Assembly: GCA_002501695.1 (NCBI GenBank) | Contig: DANZ01000146.1 | Span: 1 to 34,398 of the forward strand | Direction: 5' to 3' | Source of the DNA: Methanolobus sp. UBA474 | GTDB taxonomy: Archaea; Halobacteriota; Methanosarcinia; Methanosarcinales; Methanosarcinaceae | Length of the DNA: 34,398 nt | Shown here: one piece after another, positions 8,607 to 16,590 of the stretch | Numbering within the stretch: the stretch's first letter is position 1 | Layout: each line of letters begins with the position of its first letter | Made by a program: the position numbers and the translations under genes | The notes under the pieces: model-generated | What the model was told of the DNA's origin: nothing | Database searches by the model: none | Seen by the model: only the letters and a program-made list of their open reading frames with translations

Positions 8607-9485
8607 TCAGCGCATCTCAAGGACATTCTCCGGAAGCATATCGATCGTTATCAGGTTAGATATCATAAGAAGCTTATCCTTTGCACCCGAGTCATCAAAG
8701 CCATCAAGGATCCTTTTTGCTCTTCCCACATGCTCAAGCACATCCTGCACCGTAAGGCGCACTGCTTCCTCATGCCCCATGCTCTTCCTATAGAGAAGCG
8801 GCAGGGTCACGGATTCATAAGTGGAGTGCTTATCTTCAAGTCTGTCGAGATACTCCAGCAGGTCATCAACTATCTGATATGCATTACCCACGCTTTCGCC
8901 AAAGGCCCTGAACGTCATTGCCGTTTCCCGGTCAGCACCCGCAACATAGGCGCCTATGGCAGCACTTGCCGCAAAAAGAGATGCGGTTTTCTTGCTTATA
9001 CATTCAAAGTAATCCTTCCTGCCAAAATCCGTACCGGCGCTTGAGATGTCAATGGTCTCACCTTCGGCCATATACATTCCGGCCCGTCCGAACTCCAGCA
9101 CAGAGTCCGTGCCATAGGAAGAGATAAGGGAGATTGCCTTTGAGATAAGGAAATCGCCGCACAGGATGGCAGCCGGCACCCCGTATTTCATATGAGCGGA
9201 CTCTACGCCCCTGCGTATGATACCGTCATCAAGTACATCGTCGTGAATAAGGGACGCGGAATGAATAAGTTCGATGGCAAGGGCAGCATTAACACTCTTG
9301 TTACGCTCCCCTCCGCATATCTCTGTGCACAGCATCAGTATGATAGGGCGGATGCTCTTGCCGCCGGCACTGCAGACATGCAACATCATCTTTTTCATTT
9401 TCGAGCCGTCTTCCATCGATGCGACGAGCCCGTCCATTGAAGCTTTTATTACCAGGAATTCTTCAAGGTTCTCCATTTCCATCAT
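8607..9485 (-). CDS. Polyprenyl (isoprenyl) diphosphate synthase, trans type
   Basis: Trans-prenyltransferase that would add isopentenyl diphosphate units to an allylic primer. GGKSIRP (41-47) and the first aspartate-rich motif HDDVLDD (D82, D83, D86) are intact, followed by RRGVESAH. The residue five before the motif is Ala77, which in the family goes with longer chains. The second motif is DDLLE (207-211), with Glu for the last Asp, and the loop after it is shortened and ends ESVTLPL where catalytic enzymes usually have GKxTLPL. At 292 residues it is shorter than the usual 310-330. A natural job in this lineage is the C25 chain of methanophenazine or the C20 lipid chain. It lies 16 nt after ccmE. 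Start ATG 9485, with a second ATG at 9482. Confidence 0.85.
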   Translation of the reverse strand: MMEMENLEEFLVIKASMDGLVASMEDGSKMKKMMLHVCSAGGKSIRPIILMLCTEICGGERNKSVNAALAIELIHSASLIHDDVLDDGIIRRGVESAHMKYGVPAAILCGDFLISKAISLISSYGTDSVLEFGRAGMYMAEGETIDISSAGTDFGRKDYFECISKKTASLFAASAAIGAYVAGADRETAMTFRAFGESVGNAYQIVDDLLEYLDRLEDKHSTYESVTLPLLYRKSMGHEEAVRLTVQDVLEHVGRAKRILDGFDDSGAKDKLLMISNLITIDMLPENVLEMR

Positions 9486-9501
9486 AACGTCCTTTTTCAG
9501 G

Positions 9502-9882
9502 TTACTCAGTATACTTTGAAGGGCATCCCATAACTATCTTATTAGCCTCTATTTTTGTTTCAGAGACCATCTTACCGCTGATGCTCAGGCCCGCACCTTC
9601 TGCAAGGTTTGCAGGAAGGGCTCCTGTATATAATACTTCCATCTCATAGGCCTCATCCTCCGGATCCTCCAGCCAGAATGAGATCCCCGATGTAGAAACG
9701 TTTAAAGTGCCATTCTTCACAGTACCCATCGTATTGACATTCTGCCCTACGTACCGGTCAGGATCTTCGAGTAACTCGGATATCAGCGGGTATCCCCCCG
9801 AAAGGTCCACATTCCACAGACCGACAATGCCCACGACAACGATAAAAGATACTGCAAGGATAATCTTGTGTTTCTGATCCAT
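9502..9882 (-). CDS. ccmE: CcmE-type haem chaperone with CXXXY motif
   Basis: Membrane-anchored haem chaperone of the cytochrome c maturation (System I) pathway, acting on the outer face of the membrane. Residues 6-24 are one membrane helix; the rest is a small beta-barrel (OB-like) domain with the family-typical segment PDRYVGQNVNTMGTV and the ending ISGKMVSETKIEANKIVMGC-PSKYTE. C120-P-S-K-Y124 is the haem-attachment motif of the CXXXY variant known from archaea and some sulfate reducers, instead of HXXXY. The 126-residue length fits. GGGTG lies 6 nt upstream of the ATG. The hidden ccmD ORF ends 25 nt upstream and the prenyl synthase begins 16 nt downstream. Confidence 0.9.
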   Translation of the reverse strand: MDQKHKIILAVSFIVVVGIVGLWNVDLSGGYPLISELLEDPDRYVGQNVNTMGTVKNGTLNVSTSGISFWLEDPEDEAYEMEVLYTGALPANLAEGAGLSISGKMVSETKIEANKIVMGCPSKYTE

Positions 9883-9907
9883 TTAAACACCCATGAAAGA
9901 CTTCCGA

Positions 9908-10024
9908 TCACTTGTTAACATTCCTATACTTCTTATGGAGGGAGGTACGGGTACGCATAAGGTGAAAGGCATATGCTGCCAGAACGACCCATGTGCATGC
10001 AAATGCAAGGTTCAAAGCGTTAAT
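9908..10024 (-). CDS. ccmD: Probable CcmD, very small membrane protein
   Basis: This ORF occupies the 5' half of the otherwise gene-free 333 nt between ccmE and ahbD. The minus strand reads LNLAFACTWVVLAAYAFHLM then RTRTSLHKKYRNVNK and stop: one membrane helix, then a basic tail. The pattern A-F-x-x-T-W-x-V-L-x-x-Y-x-x-x-L-x-R is that of short CcmD proteins, which hold CcmE to the CcmABC haem exporter. It ends 25 nt before ccmE on the same strand. There is no ATG: an ATT at 10024 lies 6 nt after an excellent GGGGTGA site (38 codons), while a TTG at 10015 is 15 nt away from it (35 codons). A stop codon directly upstream of this frame rules out a longer form. The start codon is the weak point. 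Confidence 0.6.
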   Translation of the reverse strand: MNALNLAFACTWVVLAAYAFHLMRTRTSLHKKYRNVNK

Positions 10025-10181
10025 ACAGATTCACCCCTATATTACTTTTGATACCATATCATTGCACCATACCAATAACCGGCAAGAATAAACAAGCATA
10101 TGAGGCTCTTTCAGACGAGACCCGAACATCTGCCGATGACTAATTATTAATATGGGCGCGGACTAGTATAGCCCCATTCTA

Positions 10182-10189
10182 TTTATAAT
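10182..10189 (+). promoter_or_regulatory. TATA box of the haem biosynthesis operon
   Basis: TTTATAAT in CTATTTATAATAGAG predicts transcription starting near 10211. That is only about 5 nt before the ahbD ATG at 10216, and no ribosome site is visible, so the operon message is probably leaderless or nearly so. No other clear plus-strand TATA lies in the gap from 10025. Confidence 0.55.
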
Positions 10190-10215
10190 AGAGTGGAACT
10201 TTCATTAATCCTGAA

Positions 10216-11271
10216 ATGATCAATATGGCCAAACCTCCAAGACTCATAGCGTGGGAAACCACCGCAGGATGTAACCTGTCCTGCAGGCATTGCCGGGGAT
10301 CATCGACCTCCCGGAAGCCAGCCGGCGAGCTTACGACACAGGAAGCTATGCACTTTATCGATGAGATCGCACAAATGGGAAAACCCATATTGATACTCAG
10401 CGGTGGGGAGCCGTTAGTCAGGGAAGATATATATCAGATTGCCAGCTACGCAAACATAAAAGGCCTTTCGGTAGCCCTTGCCACCAATGGCACCCTCGTA
10501 ACCCCTGATGTCGCCTCACGTCTGAAGGAGGCAGGAGTAAGAAGGATAAGCGTGAGTCTTGACGGAGCAAGCCCGCAAACCCACGATGACTTCAGATGCG
10601 TACCCGGGGCTTTTGAAGGTGCTATGCGCGGGATAGATGTCATCAAAGAGGCAGGCATTGGCTTTCAGATAAATACCACCATCACAAAGCGCAACCTTAC
10701 CGAGATACCCACCATACTTGATATGGCAACTGAGATCGGAGCTGAGGCACTGCACATATTCCTGCTGGTGCCAACAGGCAGGGGTAAGGAGCTTGAGAAT
10801 GAGGAGATCCCTCCCGCGGAATATGAGAGAGTGCTGAACTGGTTCTATGACCAGCAGAAGACAGCAAAGATACAGCTAAAGGCTACCTGTGCACCCCACT
10901 ATTTCAGGATAATGCGCCAGCGGGCCAGGAAGGAAGGTACGGAGATCACAGTAAAGACCCACGGTTACGAAGCCATGACAAAAGGTTGCCTTGGAGGAAC
11001 CGGATTCTGCTTTGTATCTAGCGTGGGAGAGGTATATCCCTGCGGATACCTGCCTGCACTTGCAGGGAACATAAAAGAACAGCCCTTCGGAGAGATATGG
11101 GAGAACTCACAGGTTTTCAAGGACCTGAGAGACCCCTCAAGGCTGAAAGGGAAATGCGGGAACTGCGAGTACAAAGAAGTATGTGCAGGGTGCCGAGCAC
11201 GCGCTTTTGCTGCGACCGGCGACTACCTGGCAGAAGAACCATATTGTATATACGTACCCAGAAAACAGTGA
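10216..11271 (+). CDS. ahbD: Haem synthase AhbD (radical SAM, siroheme pathway)
   Basis: AdoMet radical enzyme for the last step of the alternative haem pathway: oxidative decarboxylation of two propionates of Fe-coproporphyrin III to vinyl groups, giving haem b. It has C19-X3-C23-X2-C26 in a typical start (RLIAWETTAGCNLSCRHC), the LSGGEPL motif, and a C-terminal second cluster region with C314-X2-C317-X5-C323-X2-C326 and C344. The sequence GNCEYKEVCAGCRARAFA is the AhbD/NirJ-type signature. AhbC is a relative with a similar fold, but the position next to ahbA/ahbB matches AhbD in Methanosarcina as I recall it. ATG 10216 is used; ATG 10225 (MAKPPRLIAW) is a fair alternative. Stop is 5 nt before ahbA. 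Confidence 0.85.
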   Translation: MINMAKPPRLIAWETTAGCNLSCRHCRGSSTSRKPAGELTTQEAMHFIDEIAQMGKPILILSGGEPLVREDIYQIASYANIKGLSVALATNGTLVTPDVASRLKEAGVRRISVSLDGASPQTHDDFRCVPGAFEGAMRGIDVIKEAGIGFQINTTITKRNLTEIPTILDMATEIGAEALHIFLLVPTGRGKELENEEIPPAEYERVLNWFYDQQKTAKIQLKATCAPHYFRIMRQRARKEGTEITVKTHGYEAMTKGCLGGTGFCFVSSVGEVYPCGYLPALAGNIKEQPFGEIWENSQVFKDLRDPSRLKGKCGNCEYKEVCAGCRARAFAATGDYLAEEPYCIYVPRKQ

Positions 11272-11276
11272 TCAGA

Positions 11277-11732
11277 ATGATACACCTGGATGATACAGAT
11301 AAAAAGATCCTGAACACCATACAATATGATTTTCCGCTTGATGTCCGCCCTTTTAAAAGGCTTGGCGAAGAAATGGGTATCAGCGAAGAGGAGATCATCA
11401 GGCGCCTTGAAAGGCTGCATGATGAAGGAGCGGTCAGGAAGATAGGGCCTGTTATCAACCGCAACAGAGTAGGCGGCACCAGTACGCTTGTAGCAGTGAA
11501 TGTACCTGAGCACATGATAGAAGAGGTTGCAGGCTACATTGACGAATACTCCGAGGTGTCCCACAACTATCTTCGACCGGATAAGTACAACATATGGTTC
11601 ACGCTCTCAGCCTCCAGCGAGGAAAGGATAAAGGAGATACTTGAAGAGCTGACCCGCAAGACAGGGCTTGAATTCATGAACCTGCCTACCGTAAGGTTGT
11701 TCAAGATAGGGGTCAGGTTCAATATCAAGTGA
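11277..11732 (+). CDS. ahbA: Siroheme decarboxylase subunit AhbA
   Basis: One half of the AhbA/AhbB enzyme that removes the C12 and C18 acetate carboxyls of siroheme to give 12,18-didecarboxysiroheme. The 151-residue protein is built like an Lrp/AsnC regulator: winged helix at about 3-60 (MIHLDDTDKKILNTIQYDFP) and a ferredoxin-like RAM domain, with EVSHNYLRPDKYNIWFTL in the active-site region. The open frame runs upstream into ahbD, but ATG 11277 is where homology begins and lies 5 nt after the ahbD stop. Which of the two decarboxylase genes is A and which is B is assigned by order only. A true Lrp regulator is unlikely given the haem operon and the sister gene that follows. Confidence 0.85.
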   Translation: MIHLDDTDKKILNTIQYDFPLDVRPFKRLGEEMGISEEEIIRRLERLHDEGAVRKIGPVINRNRVGGTSTLVAVNVPEHMIEEVAGYIDEYSEVSHNYLRPDKYNIWFTLSASSEERIKEILEELTRKTGLEFMNLPTVRLFKIGVRFNIK

Positions 11733-11757
11733 GAAATGTCAGGCAGGAGTAAGAGAG

Positions 11758-12252
11758 GTGAGGATCATAGGTGAAAACTATCGCGCAAGAAATATGGATG
11801 CAACCGATGAGATGATACTGAAGGCCACCCAGGACGGTATTTCGCTCCAAGGGTCACCTTTCAGGGACATAGCAGAACGCCTGGGACTTACAGAAGATGA
11901 AGTTGTGGAAAGAATAAGACTAATGAAAGAGAAAGGCATCATCCGGCGATTTGGCGCATCCATCGGGCACAGGGACATAGGCATCCTGGCCAACGCCATG
12001 TGCATATGGAACGTCCCTGAGGAGAGGGTGGAGGATGTCGGCAGAATAATGGCATCTTTCCCGGAGGTCACTCACTGCTACGAGAGACCGCGACGCTCCG
12101 GGTGGGAATACAACCTTTTTACAATGGTCCACTCCTACACAAGGAGCGACTGCGAGGAAGTTGCTGCAAGGATCTCGCAATCCACCGGCATAGAGGATTA
12201 CAGGCTCCTGTTCAGTGAGCGCGAGTTCAAGAAGACAGGTGTCCGCCTCTGA
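11758..12252 (+). CDS. ahbB: Siroheme decarboxylase subunit AhbB
   Basis: Partner of the preceding gene in siroheme decarboxylation. It has the same two-domain Lrp-like layout: MDATDEMILKATQDG opens the winged helix, and THCYERPRRSGWEYNLFTMV is the active-site strand, with the H-x-Y-x-R motif that distinguishes these enzymes from regulators. I use GTG 11758, which has GGAG 9 nt upstream; ATG 11794 begins the conserved part but has no close ribosome site. The gap to ahbA is 25 nt. The two paralogues clearly arose by duplication. Confidence 0.84.
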   Translation: MRIIGENYRARNMDATDEMILKATQDGISLQGSPFRDIAERLGLTEDEVVERIRLMKEKGIIRRFGASIGHRDIGILANAMCIWNVPEERVEDVGRIMASFPEVTHCYERPRRSGWEYNLFTMVHSYTRSDCEEVAARISQSTGIEDYRLLFSEREFKKTGVRL

Positions 12253-12313
12253 CTGTCGTAACGTTTAACTAAGTTCCGGTTCAAGGCAACTGGACACAAC
12301 CGGAGTACACTGC

Positions 12314-12988
12314 ATGGCACAAGAAAACTGCTTTCTACCACTAATGATAGACATGTCCGGCCGGAAGATAGTCATTTTCGGCGGCGGCTCCGTGGGTGAA
12401 CGCAAGGCACTGCTATTTTCCCGATATGCGGATGTAACGGTCATCAGCAGAGGTTTTACCCCGTGCATCCGACAGATGCAGGAGGAAGGCAATGTCACCC
12501 TGGTTGAAGCAGACGTCAGCGACCTTACTGACGACCAGATAGGCAGCTTCCTAAAAGACGCATTCCTTGTCATACCTGCAACGAATGAAAAGGCGGTCAA
12601 TGAGAGGATCGCTTCTGCGGCAAAGATAAGGGAGATCCTTTCAAACCCTGTGGACGTCATCGGGGATGTCACTGTTCCTTCAGTGATAAAAAAAGGCGAT
12701 CTGACCATCAGCATATCAACTTCGGGTTCAAGCCCCGCTTTTTCAAGATATGTCAGGCAAAAGATCGAGGAAGTCATAACGCCGCAGTTCGCGGATATGA
12801 TAGAGGTCCAGGAAAAACTCAGGACGTACCTTAAAGAGAATATACCCGACCAGAGAGACAGGAAGGACTTACTCTGGCAGGTACTTGAAAGCAGCGATGT
12901 ATGGGAAGCCCTTGAAATATCCTATGAAAAAGGGTATAACGTAGCACTTGGTATAGTAAGTCAAAAAATAAACGGGAAAGTCCGATAA
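12314..12988 (+). CDS. Precorrin-2 dehydrogenase / sirohydrochlorin ferrochelatase (CysG N-terminal type)
   Basis: NAD-dependent oxidation of precorrin-2 to sirohydrochlorin, possibly with iron insertion, which makes the siroheme consumed by AhbA/B. The N-terminal Rossmann fold begins SGRKIVIFGGGSVGERKALL (GxGxxG); NPVDVIGDVTVPSVIKKGDL and SISTSGSSPAFSRYVRQKIE are characteristic of Met8p/CysG. The 224-residue length equals the dehydrogenase part alone; no methyltransferase domain is attached. The 61-nt gap after ahbB has no clear terminator. The chelatase activity cannot be assigned from sequence, since methanogens also use a separate small chelatase. Confidence 0.87.
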   Translation: MAQENCFLPLMIDMSGRKIVIFGGGSVGERKALLFSRYADVTVISRGFTPCIRQMQEEGNVTLVEADVSDLTDDQIGSFLKDAFLVIPATNEKAVNERIASAAKIREILSNPVDVIGDVTVPSVIKKGDLTISISTSGSSPAFSRYVRQKIEEVITPQFADMIEVQEKLRTYLKENIPDQRDRKDLLWQVLESSDVWEALEISYEKGYNVALGIVSQKINGKVR

Positions 12989-12989
12989 C

Positions 12990-13049
12990 ATGTCTGGTCA
13001 CAACACGTTTTCAGCATTGAGAAAAAGTTCGCCCGGGGTGTCCCAATGA
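12990..13049 (+). other. 19-codon ORF between precorrin-2 dehydrogenase and hemA
   Basis: ATG at 12990, one base after the preceding stop, opens MSGHNTFSALRKSSPGVSQ and stops at a TGA that overlaps the hemA start as ATGA. The frame exactly bridges the gap, which would keep ribosomes moving into hemA. It may be a coupling or leader peptide, or chance; no family is recognised. Confidence 0.3.
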
Positions 13050-14344
13050 CTGAGATATCCAGCATGGTCATCACTCATTCCAGGGCAACCGTGGAAGAGA
13101 TGGAAGAGGTATGGGACGGGGACCTTGAGAATGTCCTCCGGGAACTTTACGCGAATGAACTCGTACATGAGTGTGCGGTACTTAAGACCTGCAACCGTAT
13201 AGAGATGTACCTTGTCTCCAACAAGGGCAGCAGCGTGATGTTCCAGTTTGCGAAAAAAATGGGGTTGTCCTCCAACATCATCGACTTCTATGACCATGAG
13301 GAATCGATCATGCACCTGCTCAGGCTCTCTGCAGGCCTTGAGTCCATGATAATAGGCGAGGACCAGGTCCTGGGACAGATAAAGGACCTCTACCAGGTAG
13401 CTAAGAACCTCGGTACTACCGGAAAGATGCTTGATACGGCATTCAGCAAGGCCATCCAGGTGGGAAAGAGGGTAAGGACCGAGACAGAGATCAACAGGGG
13501 TGCCCTGTCAATTGCTTCTGCTGCGGTCGACCTTGCAGAGGAGACCGTAGGAGACCTCAAGAACAAGATGGTGCTTGTGATCGGTACGGGAGAAATGGGA
13601 ACCCTTGTGACCAGGGCGCTCTCCCACAGGGAGATAGAGCTTATGTATATTGCAAACCGCACCTATGCTGCAGCAAAGAAACTTGCAGACGATATGGGAG
13701 GTCATGCGGTACATTTTGATCACATCGAAGAGAATCTCAAGAAAGCCGATGTGGTTATCTGTGCCACGGGGGCACCGCACTTTGTGCTCAGGCACCAGCA
13801 GGTGCTCAAGGCGATGGAATCAAGGCAGAAAGCGCTCCTTCTGATAGATATTGCAAATCCACGAGATATCGAGCCCACCATTAGCACGATCCCGCTGGTC
13901 ACACTATATAATATAGATAACCTGCGCGTCATCAATGAAAAGAACCTGGAGCTGAGAATGGAAGAAGCGAAGAAGGCCCAGGCTATCATCGATGAGGAAT
14001 TCGACCTTCTGATCAAACAATACAAACGCCAGAGAGCCGATCATATAGTATCCGAGATGTATGCCCAGTTCTACAAGGTCCGCAGCCAGGAAAAAGAGCG
14101 TGCTATCACTAAACTGAGCACATACCATACGATCGGGGATATCGAACAGAGGATCATCGACGATCTGACGCACTCTATCGTTAACAAGATACTCTCAGAG
14201 CCTACGAAGGTCCTGAGAAATGCAGCTGAAGTGTGCGACGACGAGATGCTGGACATGGCCTTCCGCCTGTTCAACATAGATAAATGCAATGATAAAAGCA
14301 GGATAAAAGGAGAGTTGCTGCCATGTTCCCGGAAACCAGAATGA
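13046..14344 (+). CDS. hemA: Glutamyl-tRNA reductase
   Basis: First committed step of tetrapyrrole synthesis: NADPH-dependent reduction of glutamyl-tRNA to glutamate-1-semialdehyde. The catalytic cysteine is C49 in KTCNRIE, followed by the family motif GLESMIIGEDQVLGQIKDLY. The NADPH-binding domain has VLVIGTGEMGTL, and a long C-terminal helix forms the dimer spine. The 432-residue length is normal. GGGGTG is 5 nt upstream of the ATG, which begins the conserved sequence MTEISSMVITHSRATVEEME. The 3' end overlaps hemB by 22 nt, suggesting coupled translation. Confidence 0.97.
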   Translation: MTEISSMVITHSRATVEEMEEVWDGDLENVLRELYANELVHECAVLKTCNRIEMYLVSNKGSSVMFQFAKKMGLSSNIIDFYDHEESIMHLLRLSAGLESMIIGEDQVLGQIKDLYQVAKNLGTTGKMLDTAFSKAIQVGKRVRTETEINRGALSIASAAVDLAEETVGDLKNKMVLVIGTGEMGTLVTRALSHREIELMYIANRTYAAAKKLADDMGGHAVHFDHIEENLKKADVVICATGAPHFVLRHQQVLKAMESRQKALLLIDIANPRDIEPTISTIPLVTLYNIDNLRVINEKNLELRMEEAKKAQAIIDEEFDLLIKQYKRQRADHIVSEMYAQFYKVRSQEKERAITKLSTYHTIGDIEQRIIDDLTHSIVNKILSEPTKVLRNAAEVCDDEMLDMAFRLFNIDKCNDKSRIKGELLPCSRKPE

Positions 14345-15297
14345 GAAGATTAAGAAACGGAAAGATAAGAGACCTCGTGAGGGAAACATCACTATCATCT
14401 GAGAACCTCATTTACCCTATGTTCGTGGATGAGACCATAACAACTATCCAGAGAACAACTTCCATGCCCGGTGTTGAGAGGCTTCCTCTCAGCAAGGTTG
14501 CCGATGATGCAAAAGAAGCTGCTGACCTGGGGATACCTGCGATCATACTTTTCGGTATACCTAAGCACAAGGATGAGCAGGGAAGCTCTGCATGGGGAGA
14601 AGAGGACATAGTCCAGAAGGCAGTCCGCGAGATCAAGAGCGAGCTTGGAAAGGATACGGTCGTTATCACGGATGTATGCCTTTGCGAGTACACCGATCAC
14701 GGCCACTGCGGCATGGTCGATCCCGTGAAGGAGGAAATACTGAACGATCCCACCCTTCCGCTGCTCGGGAGAACGGCAGTCAGCCATGCAAAGGCAGGTG
14801 CTGATATGGTGGCACCATCCGGCATGATGGATGGGATGATAGGTGCCATAAGGTCTGCGCTTGATGAGAATAGTTTCAGTGACATACCTATAATGTCCTA
14901 CGCTGCAAAATATTCTTCTTCATTCTACGGTCCCTTCAGGGATGTTGCGGAATCAGGATGCTGTTTTGGTGACCGCTCGGCCTACCAGATGGACCCGGCC
15001 AACTCCGATGAGGCGATGCGGGAGGTAGAACTGGATATCCTGGAGGGTGCTGATATAATAATGGTAAAACCGGCGCTTCCATACCTTGACATAATATACA
15101 GGGTCAAGAACGAGTTCAGGATGCCAACAGCCGCATACAATGTCAGCGGCGAATACGCCATGATCAAGGCAGCCGCGCAGAACGGCTGGCTGGATGAGAA
15201 GAAGGTCATGTACGAATCCCTGCTTTCCATCAGGCGGGCGGGTGCGGACATGATCCTGACCTATTTCGCAAAAGACATGGCACGGATGCTTAAATGA
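14323..15297 (+). CDS. hemB: Porphobilinogen synthase (ALA dehydratase), zinc type
   Basis: Condenses two 5-aminolaevulinate molecules to porphobilinogen. The zinc site is C119, C121 and C129 in DVCLCEYTDHGHCG, so this is the zinc-requiring class. Schiff-base lysines are K196 (YAAKYSS) and K249 (MVKPALPY). The 324-residue length is standard. AAAGGAGAG lies about 8 nt before the ATG, inside the end of hemA, and the 22-nt overlap supports translational coupling. Confidence 0.97.
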   Translation: MFPETRMRRLRNGKIRDLVRETSLSSENLIYPMFVDETITTIQRTTSMPGVERLPLSKVADDAKEAADLGIPAIILFGIPKHKDEQGSSAWGEEDIVQKAVREIKSELGKDTVVITDVCLCEYTDHGHCGMVDPVKEEILNDPTLPLLGRTAVSHAKAGADMVAPSGMMDGMIGAIRSALDENSFSDIPIMSYAAKYSSSFYGPFRDVAESGCCFGDRSAYQMDPANSDEAMREVELDILEGADIIMVKPALPYLDIIYRVKNEFRMPTAAYNVSGEYAMIKAAAQNGWLDEKKVMYESLLSIRRAGADMILTYFAKDMARMLK

Positions 15298-15312
15298 CAT
15301 AATGGTGATCCA

Positions 15313-16578
15313 ATGTCCTTAGACAAGTCAAGAGAATTATACAAGAAAGCAAGAACCCTCCTTCCCGGAGGGGTCAGCAGCCCCGTCAGGGCTATCAAGC
15401 CATATCCGTTCTATACCGAATCCGCCTCCGGCTCAATTATCAGGGATATCGACGGGAACGAGTATATCGATTATTGCCTGGGATACGGGCCTAACATCCT
15501 GGGACATGCCAATCCTAAAATAAAGGCGGCCATCATTGCCCAGCTCGACAAGGGCTGGCTGTACGGCACACCTACGGAACTCGAGGTTAACCTCGCGGAA
15601 AGGATCGCAGGCATATACCCGAGCATCGATATGCTCAGGTTCGTGTCCACAGGTACCGAAGCCACCATGAGCGCACTGCGCGCTGCCAGGGGATTCACAG
15701 GCAGGGACAAGTTCATCAAGATAGAAGGCGGCTTTCACGGAGCTCATGATGCGGTCCTCGTCCAGGCAGGATCAGGCGCCACAACACTGGGCAAACCCGA
15801 CTCCCTCGGAGTGCCTGCCGACTTCACAAAGCACACGCTCCAGGTACCGTTCAACGATATTGAAGCACTGACAGATGTCATCGAGAGGAACAGGGAAGAT
15901 GTTGCAGCGCTGATAATAGAGCCGGTGCTGGGGAATATCGGGCCCGTGCTCCCTGAAGGAGATTACCTTAGTGACGTACGCAAGGTCACTGAGGAGCACG
16001 ATGTGCTACTTATCTTCGACGAGGTCATCACAGGTTTCAGGCTGGCCATGGGAGGCGCCCAGGAATACTACGGCGTAACGCCGGACATGACCACTCTTGG
16101 GAAAATAATCGGCGGCGGTCTGCCTATCGGAGTGTTCGGGGGGAAGGAAGAGATCATAGAGATGATAGCACCTTCCGGAGGCGTGTACCAGGCAGGCACC
16201 TACAGCGGCTGCCCGGCATCTGTTGCCACAGGACTGGCAGTACTGGATGTGCTTGAGAAGGAGGATGTTCACAGGAAGCTTAACGCCACAGGTGACATGC
16301 TCAGGGCCAGGCTGGCAGAAATAGTTGATGACCTGGGACTTGATTACAATGTCTGCGGCATATCCTCTATGTTCAAGATATTCTTCGGTGACAAACCGTT
16401 GAACTACCGGGAAGTTCTCAAATGCGATAAAGAAGGATACCTTGGATTCTTCTTCAGGATGCTGGATAGCGGTATATTCCTGCCACCCTCGCAGTTCGAG
16501 ACAAATTTCCTGTCCACGGCCCATACGGAAGAGAATATAGAGAAGACGCTTGCAGCATACGAGGCGAACCTCAGGTGA
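15313..16578 (+). CDS. hemL: Glutamate-1-semialdehyde 2,1-aminomutase
   Basis: PLP-dependent enzyme that turns glutamate-1-semialdehyde into 5-aminolaevulinate. It begins MSLDKSRELYKKARTLLPGG, with the family motif PGGVSSPVRA; VSTGTEATMSALR binds the PLP phosphate, FDEVITGFR contains the Asp that contacts the pyridine, and K264 in TLGKIIGGGLP forms the Schiff base. The 421-residue length is normal. It follows hemB by 15 nt and precedes hemC by 12 nt, completing the C5 route to ALA together with hemA. Confidence 0.97.
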   Translation: MSLDKSRELYKKARTLLPGGVSSPVRAIKPYPFYTESASGSIIRDIDGNEYIDYCLGYGPNILGHANPKIKAAIIAQLDKGWLYGTPTELEVNLAERIAGIYPSIDMLRFVSTGTEATMSALRAARGFTGRDKFIKIEGGFHGAHDAVLVQAGSGATTLGKPDSLGVPADFTKHTLQVPFNDIEALTDVIERNREDVAALIIEPVLGNIGPVLPEGDYLSDVRKVTEEHDVLLIFDEVITGFRLAMGGAQEYYGVTPDMTTLGKIIGGGLPIGVFGGKEEIIEMIAPSGGVYQAGTYSGCPASVATGLAVLDVLEKEDVHRKLNATGDMLRARLAEIVDDLGLDYNVCGISSMFKIFFGDKPLNYREVLKCDKEGYLGFFFRMLDSGIFLPPSQFETNFLSTAHTEENIEKTLAAYEANLR

Positions 16579-16590
16579 CCGGAGAATGTC

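Noticed and set aside
11097..11276. Sixty-codon upstream extension of the ahbA frame
   Set aside because: It lies wholly inside ahbD in another frame, and Lrp-like homology begins only at ATG 11277.
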